Shown: positions 38,337 through 48,951, counted from the first letter of the stretch. The stretch is 64,000 nucleotides of DNA from Granulosicoccus sp965214025 (GCA_965214025.1 CBDCAW010000004.1:124001-188000), one strand, 5' to 3'. Program-made: numbers and translations. Notes: generated from the sequence alone by a model not told the origin.

Positions 38337-38529
38337 GCTGCCGGCCCAATCCAGAACGCCGAGAGAAAGTCTGCTTAGGTGTTATCGATCAGTGTGCGCT
38401 GACCGCCATCGCGCACGTCGGTCAGCACATCGATGGAGTCGGCATCGATGCCATCCGGGGCGGTGACCGACGAGCTGGTAGCCTTTGTGACGCAGTTGGC
38501 AGCCGAGGGCAAGATATTGCCCGACCACG

Positions 38530-38769
38530 TACATCTCGGTCCAGCCCGAGCTCGATCACCGCCTGACGCTGGAAGCGTGCCTTCCTATCGGTGCGCTCGA
38601 CCGACAGGCAGCGAAGCCCGGGCCGGGCGATGGCCCGCGGCAGCACCGGCAGCCCGGCACCGGAGCCGATGTCGAGCAGGTCGAGCCGATCCTCGGGCGC
38701 ACCGGGCGCACCGGGAGCGGCGATCGCCGCGGCCGACGGGGCGGGGCGCGAGGGGGAACGGTCGGACAT
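38530..38769 (-). pseudogene. rsmG: rsmG (16S rRNA G527 methyltransferase) fragment
   Basis: LDLLDIGSGAGLPVLPRAIA followed by VERTDRKARFQRQAVIELGLD is the SAM-binding core of RsmG. The N-terminal ~60 residues are replaced by Pro/Ala/Gly-rich sequence, and the family sequence stops near 38530. Downstream a different frame (38377-38535) gives an unrelated-looking tail ending DVRDGGQRTLIDNT. An essential-type housekeeping fragment in this position suggests DNA imported or rearranged from elsewhere. Confidence 0.6.
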
Positions 38770-38926
38770 CGGCGTCAGTGTGGCCGGTGGCGCGAAACGT
38801 TGAAGAAACCGTAGTGTGAACCGCCTCACGATTCGGTCACGTGCCGATCGTGCCGGAGCCATCGGGGCTGCAGTCCGTGACCCGAATGTCGCTAAGCCGG
38901 GGACACTCCCTGTCAGGACTTCCCGC

Positions 38927-40118
38927 ATGCTGCGCATGACCCCGATCGCCGCCACGCTCGCCCTGTCCACCCTGCCGTTGCTGCTGGGCACCGCCACCTC
39001 TGCCCTGGCCGAGACCGGCGTCGAGCAGGACAGCATCCGCCTGGGGATGGTCAACGTGCAGAGCGGACCGGCCGCGGCCCTGGGCACCGGCATGCTCGCA
39101 GGCTCCAAGGCGGTGTTCGACGCGGTCAACGCGGCCGGCGGCGTTCACGGGCGGCAGATCGAGCTGCTGGTCGCCGACGACGGCTACGAGCCCGACCAGG
39201 CGATCGACGAGACCCTGATCATGATCGAGGAGGAGGAGGTGTTCTCGCTGTACGGCTACGTCGGTACGCCGACCGCCAACGCGGTGCTACCGATCGTGCA
39301 GGAGCTGGAGGTTCCGCTGGTCGGCCTGTTCACCGGTGCGGGCACGCTGCGCACCCCGGTCACCGAGCAGGTGTTCAACGTGCGCGCCAGCTACGACAAC
39401 GAGGCCGAGGCGATGGTCACCCACTTCCTGGCCAACGGGGCGAAGAACGTCGCGGTGTTCTACCAGGACGACGGCTTCGGCCGGGCGGTGCTGTCGGGTG
39501 CCGAGAAGGCGCTTGCCCGGCGCGACATGACAGGTGCACGCCACCGGCACGTTCCAGCGCAACACCCTGGCGGTCAAGTCCGGCCTGGCCGACATGCTCG
39601 CGGCGAAGCCCGATGCCATCGTGATGGTCGGCACCTACGCACCGCTGGCCGAGTTCGTCGAGCAGGCGCAGGAGCGCCGGGCTGGACGCGATGCTGTCCA
39701 CCGTCTCGTTCGTGGGCACCAAGAACCTGGTGGGCGCGATGGGCGATGCCGGCGAGGGCGTGATCATCACCCAGGTGATGCCGCACCCGGGCGACGATTC
39801 GGTCGCCGCGGTGCAGCGATTGCCGCGCGCTGGTAGCCGACAGCGCCTCGCTCGAGCTCGACTACGTGAACCTGGAAGGCTGCCTGTCGGCACGCGTGAT
39901 GGTCGAGGCGCTGGAACTGGCCGGTCCGGAGCCCACGCGCGACGGTCTGATCGCCGCGCTGGAGGAACGCCGGCATCGGATCGACCTGGGCGGCCTGTCG
40001 GTGAGCTTCAGCGCCGAGAGCCACCAGGGGCTGAACCAGGTGTACGTGACCGAGGTGGCACGACGGTGGCGTACGCGTGCTCGGCGATGCGATCCTCATG
40101 TCCAGCACCGACGACTGA
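38927..40118 (+). pseudogene. Branched-chain amino-acid-type ABC substrate-binding protein, several frameshifts
   Basis: Periplasmic binding protein of the LivJ/Peripla_BP_6 type. Signal peptide MLRMTPIAATLALSTLPLLL, then IRLGMVNVQSGPAAALGTGM and GYVGTPTANAVLPIVQELEV. The frame changes near 39525, 39690, 39830 and 40065; each continuation is good family sequence (NTLAVKSGLADMLAAKPDAI, STVSFVGTKNLVGAMGDAGE, GLSVSFSAESHQGLNQVYVT, then VRVLGDAILMSSTDD to the stop). About 390 residues if repaired. The gene order with a receptor downstream suggests a binding protein feeding chemotaxis. Confidence 0.75.
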
Positions 40119-40184
40119 CGGCGTTCGCGCTCGCGCGACGCACGCACCGAGTCCCGCCCTTCCCGTCGACCGGATGCCTTCACG

Positions 40185-42658
40185 ATGCTCATCTCCCACC
40201 GCCTGATCGCGCTTGTCGCTGGTCGGGGTCGTCGCGCTGAGCGCCGTCGCCACGGTCGGCGTCTACGGCATCCGCGGCATCGCGGCGCGTTTCGATCGGC
40301 TGACCGACGAGACCTTGCCGAGCCTGATGGAGACGCTGCGCACGGTGCAGGCGCACAAGGAACGTGCGCTGGCCGGCATGCTCGAGCCCTGAGCCAGGCG
40401 CGATACCGAGGCGCGAGGCCGACAGAGCTTGCGAGGCCGACATCCGCGCCGAGCTGGCCCTGACTCGCGCAGGTGGCCCGGCACCGGGTCAGGCGAGACC
40501 GTCGCGAGACGGGGCCAGCACCACCGACACGGCGGTGTTCGACACCGCGTTGAACGACATCGCCCGACGCGGTGCGCCAGCGCCTGCAGGGGCGCGACGA
40601 TTTCGAACGGGCCGCAGCCCAGGCGCGCGAGGCGCTGACGCAGCGTCGCCACCGACATCGACGCTGATCGGGACCGGCGTGCAGCAGCATCGGCGATGCG
40701 GCCAACGCGGCGGCCCGCAGCGCGCGCGATCAGGCGGACAGGTCTGATCCGTGGAGCAACGCACCGCGCAGCGAGTCCGATGCTCTGCTGGGCGAACTCA
40801 CGCTGCTGGTCTACGCCCACCGACGCGCTGCAGAGCCGGGGGGGGGGGGGGGGGGCTTCCAAGGTCGCACCGCTGCAGGGAGCGCATGCGCGCGGCCCTG
40901 GAGCGGCGCCGAACGGCTTGGTCGAGCAGGCGAGCTGACATGGCAGAGCCTGCCGGCGCTGCTGCCGGATCCGCAACGGCTGGGACACAGGCTTCATGGA
41001 CCCCCGAAGTGGCGGGCCTGTTCGCCGTGCGCACCGCGGTGCTGGCCGACGACTCGGGCGCCAAGCGCACCTACCGCACCGCTCGCAAGGAACTGGTCGA
41101 GCAGATCGATACCGCACGGGCCGCGATCGTTGCGTTGATCGACGACCTGGAGTTCCGCATCCTGATGCAACGCGGCGCGATCGATGAAGCGCTGTCGCTG
41201 AGCGGCGACCCGGCCGGCATCACCGCGATCAACGCCCAGCTGCTGATCGGCGAGCGTGCGCTGGCGGTCGAGCTGGAGCGACTGCTGAGCGCCTCCGAAC
41301 CGAGGATGCGGCTCAGGGCGACCGTGGCACAGCGTCACGCCGCGGCGGACGACCGGTTCGACAAGCTCGGTCCGCTGGCCCGCACGCTCGGTCAGGATCT
41401 GCTGGACGCCGGGCACGACCGGCTGGGTGAGGCGGCAGCCAGCGTCACGGGGCAGCTGGCTTCGCTTGATACCCTGTTCGGTGCGGTGGCGACCGGGCTG
41501 AAGCAGGAGCTCGAGGACACCCGCACGCTGAGCGACGAGCTCGCCAACCTGGCGCGCGTTACCGAGCAGCAGCGCAGCGCCGGTCAGGCGCAGCAGGACG
41601 CGCTGACCGTGGACGTCGATGCCGCCTCGGGGCAGGTCGACGAGCAGGTGCGGGTGGCCAGCGCCCTGATCCTCTCCCTGGCAAGCGTGGCGGCGGTGGT
41701 CCTGCTGCTGGTCGGACTGCTGATCACGCGCTCGATCGTGCGGCGGCTACGCCAGGCGGTCGAGGTCGCCGAGGCGGTGTCCAGCGGGGTGCTCGAGCCG
41801 GTGCCCGGGGCCGTCTCGCGCGACGAGCTGTCGCGCCTGCTGAGCGCCATGGGCGCGATGGTGAACATGCTGGACGGCTCGGTGCGCCAGATCCGCAGCG
41901 CCACGCGCGAGGTCGGCAACGGCGCGACGGAGATCACCCAGGGCAACGTCGAGCTGAGCGAGCGCACCGACCGGCAAGCGGTGCAGCTGAGCGAGACGGC
42001 GACCTCGACCGCCGGCATCAACGCCTCCCTGGCGCGGGACGCCGAACTCTCCTCGCAGGCCAGCCAGCTGGTCAAGAGCGCCAGCGACGTCGCCGGGCGC
42101 GGGCGCGACGTGGTGCGCGAGGCGATCGATTCGATCACCAAGGTGCAGCAGGGCGCCAAGCAGATCAGCAGCATCACCGACGTCATCGACAACATCGCCT
42201 TTCAGACCAACATCCTGGCGCTGAACGCCGCGGTGGAGGCCAGCCGGGCCGGCGAGAGCGGCCGCGGCTTCTCGGTGGTGGCCGCCGAGGTCAGGTTGCT
42301 GGCGCAGAAGAGCAAGGAGTCCGCCCAGCAGATCAGCGCGATCATCGAGGGCAACGTGCGCGATGTCGAGGACAGCTCGTCGCTGGTGCGCCAGGCCGGC
42401 AAGCACATCGATGATGTGGCCGGTAACGTCGACAAGGTGGCGCAGATGATCGAGGGCGTGTCGACCTCCGGGCGTGCCCAGGCCGACGCGGTCAGCGGCG
42501 TCGATCGGTCGGTCAGCGAGCTGCAGCGCACCACCGGCGACAACGCCGCGCTCAGCGAGCAGCTGCGCCAGGCAGCCGTGTCGATGCTGGAGCAGTCGCG
42601 CAACCTGGACGCCTCGGTCAGCGTGTTCCGCTTGAGCGAGCACCACGGGGCAGAGTAG
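40185..42658 (+). pseudogene. Methyl-accepting chemotaxis protein, 5' third frameshifted
   Basis: Receptor with N-terminal helix (MLISHRLIALVA, continuing in another frame as LVGVVALSAVATVGVYGIRG), periplasmic sensor, second transmembrane helix (about 41670-41730), HAMP, and cytoplasmic signalling domain. The hairpin tip reads DNIAFQTNILALNAAVEASR then GESGRGFSVVAAEVR, in frame. From about 41030 to the stop it is uninterrupted, but between 40200 and 41030 the frame changes repeatedly, and an 18-G tract interrupts it. Sensor specificity is unknown; the adjacent binding protein may present the ligand. Confidence 0.82.
40838..40855 (+). repeat. Homopolymer tract of 18 G
   Basis: An uninterrupted G18 inside the sensor region of the receptor gene. 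Such tracts are either slippage-prone phase-variation sites or sequencing/assembly artefacts; the neighbouring frameshifts favour an artefact. Confidence 0.9.
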
Positions 42659-42742
42659 AGGCGGATCAGGGGCGGCACGGGGGCACCCCGGCGGCACCAC
42701 GTTCACCGCACACGCCGGATCGCTTGCGAACTCGGCACTCAG

Positions 42743-42944
42743 TCTGACTTGCTGCCCTGCTGCGGCAAGCTACCGGTTTGCCTATCGAACGCTTCAGTGC
42801 GCCAACGCACTGTGCTAAAGACACATTACAGAGCCTGAAGTCACGAATCAGGTGAGCATTCGGTGTGTTGCGACGGAAAATGGACGTATGGAACACGTTT
42901 GACAGTCCCCGCACTACTCGACGCACCCGCTTTGTATTTCCTAA
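42743..42944 (+). repeat. Long direct repeat, copy A (IS91/ISCR ori-end-like)
   Basis: About 200 bases sharing extended blocks with 46400-46612: TCTGACTTGCTGCCCTG, CTACCGGTTTGCCTATCGAA and CAGTCCCCGCACTACTCGAC through TTTGTATTTCCTAA, with a variable middle. Similarity begins and ends sharply. The terminal CGCTTTGTATTTCCTA resembles the oriIS ends of ISCR elements. No transposase remnant precedes this copy. Confidence 0.85.
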
Positions 42945-43083
42945 ACTCCGCTGGTCGACGCCACGTTGACGCTCGCCTGCGCGCGGTCCCCGGACAGCGC
43001 CCTCGAGACGGAGGCGTTCCTCGACGCAGCCTGAGGTCGTCGGCGTGAGTCGTCGGCCCGAGCCGTCGCCGCGAGGCGTCGGT

Positions 43084-45672
43084 TCAGGCCGCCCGGGCCG
43101 GGCAAGCGGTGCCAGCGGCGGCGTGGATCGCCGCGATGGAGGCGGCGACCTCTCCGGCCGGCACCGGTCGCGAGAAGTGGTAGCCCTGCACGACGTCGCA
43201 GCCGAGCGCGGTGACGGCGGCCAGCTGCGCGGCGTTCTCGACGCCCTCCGCGACGCTCTCCAGTCCGAGATCCGCGGCGAGCGAGTGGATCGTGCCGACG
43301 AGCGATGACTCCGGGCATGCGCCCTCCTCGAGACGGACGACGAACGAGCGATCGATCTTCAGCACGTCGAGCGGCAGGTCCCGGAGATAGCACAGCGAGG
43401 AGTAGCCGGTACCGAAATCGTCCACCGCGATGCGCACACCCGCCGCTCGCAGTTCTCCGAGCCGGGCGGCGACCTGCTCCACGTCCTGCATGAACAGGCT
43501 CTCGGTCACCTCGAGCTCGAGCGCGGCCGGTGACGCCCCGTGACGGGCCAGGCACTCGAGCACGGCGTCGGTGAAACGCGGCGCGCGAAATTGCGAGGCG
43601 GCGACGTTGACGGCGACGCGCGGCACGGCGGTACCCTCGGCCCGCCAGGCGCTCCACTGGCGCACCGCCTCCTCGATCACCCACGCGCCGATCGCCCCGA
43701 TCAGGCCCGCCTGCTCGGCGATCGGCACGAACGCGCCGGGTGCGAGCAGGCCCCGCGTTGGGTGCTGCCAGCGGATCAGCGCCTCCAGTGCGCTCACCCG
43801 CCCGTCGGCACATCGCACCTGAGGCTGGTAGAACAGGCGGAACTCGCCCCGTTCGAGCGCGGCGCCCAGCTCGAGCTCGAGCGTCGCCCGCCGACGAGCC
43901 TCCTCCGCGTGCGCCCGATCGAAGGCGACCACGCAGCCCTTGCCCAGGGCCTTCGCGCGGTACATCGCCACGTCCGCGTTGCGCAGCAGCTCGTCGACGC
44001 CCTCGCCGTCGTCGGGGAAGCGGCTGACACCGATGCTGGTACCGACCCGGAGCCGAGAACCGTTCACATCGAAGTGATCGTCCAGCGCAGAGACCAGGCG
44101 GTGCGCGATCGGCAAGACGGGATCCTCCCCGTCGCCGCGCGGCGCATCGTCCTCGTGGACGATCAGCGCGAACTCGTCCCCTCCCATGCGGGCGAGCAGG
44201 TCGCCTTCGCGCGTGTGGGTCACCAGGCGCCGGGCGACGCGTCGCAGGAGCTCGTCGCCGACGGTGTGTCCGAGCGTGTCGTTGACCCTCTTGAACCCGT
44301 CGAGATCGAGGAAGAGGACCGCCACGCGCGTGCGCGCGGCACTCGCCTTCTTCACGCACTCATGCAGCGTGAGCTCGAAGCGGCGGCGGTTGGGCAGTCC
44401 GGTCAGGCTGTCGTGGTGAGCCTGGTGCTCGAGGGCGAGGGTGAGCTCGTGGCGCCGGACCGCCGCCGCGATCTGGTGGGTGATCGAGTGGAAGACGTGC
44501 AGCTCGTTCTCGTCGAAGTCGCGCCGCGAGCGCTCGCGCACGAGCGCGACGAGGCCTATCACGCGACGCTCGACGACGAGCGGTGCGCAGGCATTGCTGC
44601 CGACCTGTCGCTCGCGCCGTGCGGCGTGCACGCGTGCCGACTCCCGCGGATCGTCGGCGTCGCGGGGGAGGAAGGCCGCCGTCGCGTGCGTGCAGCACCA
44701 CTGGATGATGGTCTCGCCGACGAGTTCCGGCGGCGGCGGCTCGATCTGGACGTCGGTCGTCTCGTCGAGGCGCTCGCCGATCGCTGCCGCGACGGGCGCG
44801 CCGACCAGCCCGTCCGGACCGATGAGCCAGGCATCGACCCGCGCCGCGTCGAAGGCGTTCAACAGCACGCGGCAGACCTCGTCGAACTCCTCGTCCCTCC
44901 CGGTGAAGTCGGTGAGGAGCGCGCTGAGCGCGCCGAGCGCCCGGGTGCGGCGCAGCTCCGCGGCGCTCGCCTCGAGGGAACGGGCGTTGTCGACGGCGAT
45001 CGAGGCGAGGCCCGCGAGCCGCTCGATCAGCCCGAGCTCGGGCGCCAGGTCCGGGCTGTGCGCGCTCGAGGCGACGAGCAGCACGCCGTGCACGTGCTCG
45101 CCCACGAGCAGCGGCACGGCGAACAGCTGCGTGCCGGGTGACCAGTCGAGGCGCACTAGCGGGTCGGCGGCGGCGTCGGCTACGAACACCGGTTCAGCGC
45201 ACTGCCATGCCATGCCGCTCATCGTCTCCCCGCGGCGGCGGCTCACCCCGAGAAGCTGCTCGCGCCGATCGCCGACGCCGGCGACCACCTTCATCAGATC
45301 ACCCGCCTCCCGGATCATGAACACGTAGGCACCGTCGGCGGCGGTGTGCGTGGCGACGACGTCGGCGACGTGTTGGAGCAGGAGGGCGAGGTCGCGGCAA
45401 CCCATCAGCCGCGCGATCACCGCGTCTAGGGCGCCCGGGCGAGGGTCGCCGCCGCCCCGCTCCGAGGCGCCGCTCACCGGCACCCGCCCGAGGCGCCGCG
45501 CCACGATCGGCGCCGTGCGCTCGCGCGAACCACGCCGGATGGCGGGCGGTAGGAGGACAGGATGGCGAGACGGGAGCGGCAAGGTCGCGACAGGTGATCG
45601 AGGGCTCGGCCTGTTGTCGGCGCTCCTCGGACAAGCTTGACCGGCGACTCGCCCTTCCCGGCACTTTCGCAC
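43084..45672 (-). CDS. GAF-GAF-GGDEF-EAL cyclic-di-GMP signalling protein
   Basis: Up to 862 residues; the first 60-90 codons are low-complexity and the start is uncertain (GTG codons near 45483 are alternatives). Two GAF domains (about 95-240 and 260-410) sense small ligands. The cyclase domain has an intact ARMGGDEFALI, and the phosphodiesterase domain has SALEALIRW, then DDFGTGYSSL and GVENAAQL. Both catalytic motifs are intact, so it could make or degrade c-di-GMP. No transmembrane helix is seen. GC is visibly higher than most of the window, and the gene lies alone between two long direct repeats, suggesting acquisition as a cassette. Confidence 0.9.
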   Translation of the reverse strand: MRKCREGRVAGQACPRSADNRPSPRSPVATLPLPSRHPVLLPPAIRRGSRERTAPIVARRLGRVPVSGASERGGGDPRPGALDAVIARLMGCRDLALLLQHVADVVATHTAADGAYVFMIREAGDLMKVVAGVGDRREQLLGVSRRRGETMSGMAWQCAEPVFVADAAADPLVRLDWSPGTQLFAVPLLVGEHVHGVLLVASSAHSPDLAPELGLIERLAGLASIAVDNARSLEASAAELRRTRALGALSALLTDFTGRDEEFDEVCRVLLNAFDAARVDAWLIGPDGLVGAPVAAAIGERLDETTDVQIEPPPPELVGETIIQWCCTHATAAFLPRDADDPRESARVHAARRERQVGSNACAPLVVERRVIGLVALVRERSRRDFDENELHVFHSITHQIAAAVRRHELTLALEHQAHHDSLTGLPNRRRFELTLHECVKKASAARTRVAVLFLDLDGFKRVNDTLGHTVGDELLRRVARRLVTHTREGDLLARMGGDEFALIVHEDDAPRGDGEDPVLPIAHRLVSALDDHFDVNGSRLRVGTSIGVSRFPDDGEGVDELLRNADVAMYRAKALGKGCVVAFDRAHAEEARRRATLELELGAALERGEFRLFYQPQVRCADGRVSALEALIRWQHPTRGLLAPGAFVPIAEQAGLIGAIGAWVIEEAVRQWSAWRAEGTAVPRVAVNVAASQFRAPRFTDAVLECLARHGASPAALELEVTESLFMQDVEQVAARLGELRAAGVRIAVDDFGTGYSSLCYLRDLPLDVLKIDRSFVVRLEEGACPESSLVGTIHSLAADLGLESVAEGVENAAQLAAVTALGCDVVQGYHFSRPVPAGEVAASIAAIHAAAGTACPARAA

Positions 45673-45961
45673 GAGCGTCCGACGTGCCGGAGCGGACCGA
45701 GACGGGTCCGGGGGCGTGCCTGGGTCGGGACGAGGCGCGAAGCAAGCTCGAACGGATTTGTCGCTACATCAGCCGACCGGCGGTATCCGACAAACGACTG
45801 TCGCTGACCCGACAGGGCATGGTGCGATATCAGTTGAAGACGCCGTACCTGCGCGGCCCGATCGAGACGACACGACTCATGTGATTTTCGAACCGGTGGA
45901 TCGGGACGCGCAGTCTTCATTGCCAAGCTCGTCGCTCTGGTTCCCAGACCCAGAGTGAACT

Positions 45962-46375
45962 GACGGGGTCGCCCTGACCCGGTACCACGGCGTGTTCGCA
46001 TCCAACAGCAAACATCGAGCCCTGGTCACCCCGGCACGGCGAGGCAAGGGCGCTCGGAAAACCACAGCGCAAAAAGGGCACCGAGGATGCAGGAACCAAT
46101 CGTCATGTAGAGCCAAGACGTGTACCCAATACAACTGGGCATAAAGGCCCAGAGACTCCAGCGAGTATTCAACGGGGCCGCCCAGGCATCGATATACAGA
46201 GGTGCCGAGTCTGCGGCGGTACCGCCAGGCCTGGGAGGCCCCGGTAATCGCCGCTATCGAGGACAAGGCGGTCATCGAAAAAATACTCGCCCGTCTGGGC
46301 AAGGTGTCCTGCACACAATCAGCACCATTGCCGCAGGTACGAGCCCCGCCGGCAGCACGGCTGTTTACCTGATTC
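45962..46375 (+). pseudogene. IS91-family transposase C-terminal remnant
   Basis: LTRYHGVFASNSKHRALVTP followed by ARRGKGARKTTAQKG, then in other frames AQRLQRVFN and VIAAIEDKAVIEKILARLG ending RAPPAARLF, in the order of the C-terminal part of IS91-type Y2 transposases (HGVFAPNSK...RVF...CIEDPxVIxKIL). At least two frameshifts; the HUH and tyrosine motifs are missing. The long repeat copy B begins 25 bases after it, where the oriIS of such elements is expected. Confidence 0.72.
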
Positions 46376-46399
46376 GAAAATTCGATCGCCCACATCTGC

Positions 46400-46612
46400 T
46401 CTGACTTGCTGCCCTGGTGCGCCACGCTACCGGTTTGCCTATCGAATGCTTCGGTGCTCCAACGCGCTGCGCTGAAGACACATTACGCAACCCGTAGGCA
46501 CGATTCAGGTGAGGATTCGGTCTGCCGCGAGGCCGGATCGATCGCAGGGAACAGGCTGGAACCGGCTTGCCAGTCCCCGCACTACTCGACGCACCCGCTT
46601 TGTATTTCCTAA
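46400..46612 (+). repeat. Long direct repeat, copy B (IS91/ISCR ori-end-like)
   Basis: Second copy of the 42743-42944 repeat, same orientation, with the same conserved first and last blocks and a divergent, slightly longer middle. It lies directly 3' of the IS91-like transposase remnant, the position of oriIS in IS91/ISCR elements. Confidence 0.85.
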
Positions 46613-46729
46613 GCTTCTGGCCGTGATTCTACCACCGGGCAATCTCAGGACGACGACGTCGAAGATCCGCAGGCGCGATCTCCGTCGCTTAAAATATCCA
46701 TGGACTAAACGCACGAGTGCCCGAAACCC

Positions 46730-47431
46730 ATGATCTTCGACCACGCCTTTGTACTGCCCTGCGGACTCGACCCTGCGGTGGAACTACGCAAGAGCACGCT
46801 CAAGGCCGCCGACGCCTTCTCGGCGCGTCTCGCCGAGGCAGGGTTCGCCGAAGGATCCTCCCGCTCACATCTCGGGCAGGGCACCGCCAACAGGCGATTG
46901 TTCCTTGCTGACATGATGATCGAGTGCCTGCTCGTCGACGACGAGGCCGCGCTCGACGATTCGCGAGGCTCGGCGCTCGCGTTGGGTCCACGGTTTCGCA
47001 GCCCACAGGCGAGCGGCGTCGGCATCGCGTTCCGGCCCAACCCCGGCGCATTCGAGGAGTTTCCCGTACCGGATTTCGCGTCCTCCGACTATCGGCCAGC
47101 CTACCTACCGGGGTCCCTGCATATCGACGTGGCTTCCCAGTTTGGAACTGACGTCCCCCTGCTGTTCCACCTGCCGTTCGCGGGCCGCAACGTTGCAGCA
47201 GTAGATGATGGTGAGCCGCACTCGCACCCGAACGGAGCCTGCGGCATCGTCAACGTAGTGTTCGAACGGGCGGTGCCATTGCCAAGCAGCGCAGAAGCAG
47301 TGCTGAAAAGCACGGGAATCCGGTGTAAGGCAGGCGCCTCGGAGGAGTGCCTGCATGTGCAGCTACTCGGTCTGGACGACGGCGTGGAACTGGACCTGAG
47401 GCCTCTTTATCCCTTGCGCCTACATTCTTGA
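46730..47431 (+). CDS. VOC/glyoxalase-like domain protein
   Basis: 233 residues. MIFDHAFVLPCGLDPAVELR opens like glyoxalase-like (VOC) folds, with GVGIAFRPN and FHLPFAGRNVAA in later strands and a histidine-containing GEPHSHPNGACGIVNVVF that could hold a metal ligand. Function is unknown. The gene is complete and begins about 120 bases after repeat B, convergent with the acetyltransferase at 47490. Confidence 0.6.
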   Translation: MIFDHAFVLPCGLDPAVELRKSTLKAADAFSARLAEAGFAEGSSRSHLGQGTANRRLFLADMMIECLLVDDEAALDDSRGSALALGPRFRSPQASGVGIAFRPNPGAFEEFPVPDFASSDYRPAYLPGSLHIDVASQFGTDVPLLFHLPFAGRNVAAVDDGEPHSHPNGACGIVNVVFERAVPLPSSAEAVLKSTGIRCKAGASEECLHVQLLGLDDGVELDLRPLYPLRLHS

Positions 47432-47489
47432 ATATTTCGCTGGTGAGGCAGCCTATATCAGATAGTACTCGATCATTTCGGCGCCGCCT

Positions 47490-47963
47490 TTATGAATTCA
47501 AACGTATCAGCTCAATCTCGTCATCGATGCGCTGCCCTGTGGGCTTGAACCCACGCTTTTCATAGAATGGCAAGGCATTGCCGGGTCTGGTATCCATCGT
47601 TGTCAATGAGACGCCATCCAAACCGATCAACGCCCCATAGTCGCAGGCGAATTCCAGAAGCTTCGAGCCGTAACCGAGAGAGCGATAATCGCGATCGATC
47701 ATGAGCCGCCAGATGTACAGGCAGTCAGGCCGATAGCCACTACGCGCGTTTTCGTCATCGACGCACCGGGGGTCAATCATTGAGATCAACCCGACCGGCT
47801 GCTCCTCGGCGAACGCGCCGAAGGTGAGAGCCTTATCGGTCAAACTCGCCTGTGCGATCCACTCGGCGCTTGGTGCTATCAATTTGACTTCTGCGTCACG
47901 CACACGCAACCACATCAGTTGGATGACGTTCTGACGGCAGAGATGTCGGTAGGTAAGCTTCAT
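47490..47963 (-). CDS. GNAT-family acetyltransferase
   Basis: 157 residues from ATG 47963, which follows GGAGAG; the upstream-open extension to 48068 lacks family features. The acetyl-CoA loop is RDYRSLGYGSKLLE (Q/RxxGxG), and NALPFYEKRGFKPTG is the C-terminal GNAT motif. It resembles SpeG/PaiA-like or general stress acetyltransferases. The substrate is unknown. Confidence 0.85.
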   Translation of the reverse strand: MKLTYRHLCRQNVIQLMWLRVRDAEVKLIAPSAEWIAQASLTDKALTFGAFAEEQPVGLISMIDPRCVDDENARSGYRPDCLYIWRLMIDRDYRSLGYGSKLLEFACDYGALIGLDGVSLTTMDTRPGNALPFYEKRGFKPTGQRIDDEIELIRLNS

Positions 47964-48068
47964 TTCGTTCTCTCCGGACATCAAACAGTAGAAGATCTGT
48001 CGAGGCGCCGTTTGCAAGTCGCCACATGCGCTCAATAGTCTCGGAATAGCTATGGCGGCGCTACCCAT

Positions 48069-48951
48069 TCAACTTCTCAGCATTGATCCCAGCGCCGCGC
48101 CGAGCGCATCGTAGACCTGGCGGATCGACGGCACGGTCCGTATCTCGCGGTGCACGACGAGCCAGACCGGCAGCGACGGCGAGCCAGTCTCGATATCGAG
48201 GGCGACGAGATCGTCGTGTCGCTCGATCAGGCGATCGAGGGAGAAGCCGATACCGATGCCGGCTGCCACAGCAGCGAACTATGTGGGTCGATCGTCGCTA
48301 CGCAACGCGAAGCGCACATCGGCCGGATCCATGCCCGCCGCCACCGCCGCTTGGTCTACCCCTACGGCAATCTCCTGTTCGCGGTCACCACCCACGAGTC
48401 GGTGGCGAAGCATCTGCACCGCGTTCGCTGGCGTGCCGTGACGCGCCAGGCATTCACGTGACGCGAAAGCACGCACCTGCATCTCGCCTACCTTCTTTGC
48501 CACGAGGCTCGTCTGCCGGGGGCGCACGTGGCGGATTGCGATGTCCGCCTCGTGCCGCAGCAGGTTGCTCACGTCGTCGGAGGCAACGATGCCGATGTCG
48601 AGCTCCGGTGCTTTCATCAGCACATCGCGAACGAGTGCGGGCAACAGGTGCAGCGCAAGCTGACGACTGGCAGCCATGCGCACAAAGGCTCGAGCCCCGA
48701 GATCGGCGCCCGTCGCGGCACGTGCCAGCGCATCGGCTCCGGACTGCATGTGCCTTGCGTGCTCGGCAATCGCCAAGCCCTCGGCCCGTGCGCTCGAACA
48801 GCGTCTTGCCAAGCTGCGCCTCGAGCGCTTCGATGCGGCGACCGAGCGTGGGTTGCGTGCTCGACAGCGCGCGTGCCGCGGCCGACAGGCTGCCCGCGTC
48901 GATTGCCGCGAGAAAGGATCGGACAAGGTCCCAATCGAAGTCTTCCGGCAT
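48069..48951 (-). pseudogene. LysR-family transcriptional regulator, two frameshifts
   Basis: N-terminal winged helix is clear: DLVRSFLAAIDAGSLSAAAR and STQPTLGRRIEALEAQLGKT. The frame changes near 48780, after which LARAATGADLGARAFVRMAA and ASDDVSNLLRHEADIAIRHV give the effector domain, and again near 48275, after which MAAGIGIGFSLDRLIERHDD leads to the end. About 290 residues if repaired. It is divergent from the nitroreductase-like gene at 49072, the usual arrangement for a LysR regulator and its target. Confidence 0.82.

Noticed and set aside
42941..44359. 472-codon minus-strand ORF
   Set aside because: A second-frame shadow of the GGDEF-EAL gene, extremely Arg/Ala/Gly rich.
43540..45141. 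533-codon plus-strand ORF
   Set aside because: Antisense to the GGDEF-EAL gene, where high GC suppresses stop codons; composition is typical of a shadow.
42743..46612. Integron attC sites flanking a cassette
   Set aside because: No RYYYAAC/GTTRRRY core pair or attC-type fold is evident; the IS91/ISCR end explanation fits the adjacent transposase remnant better.
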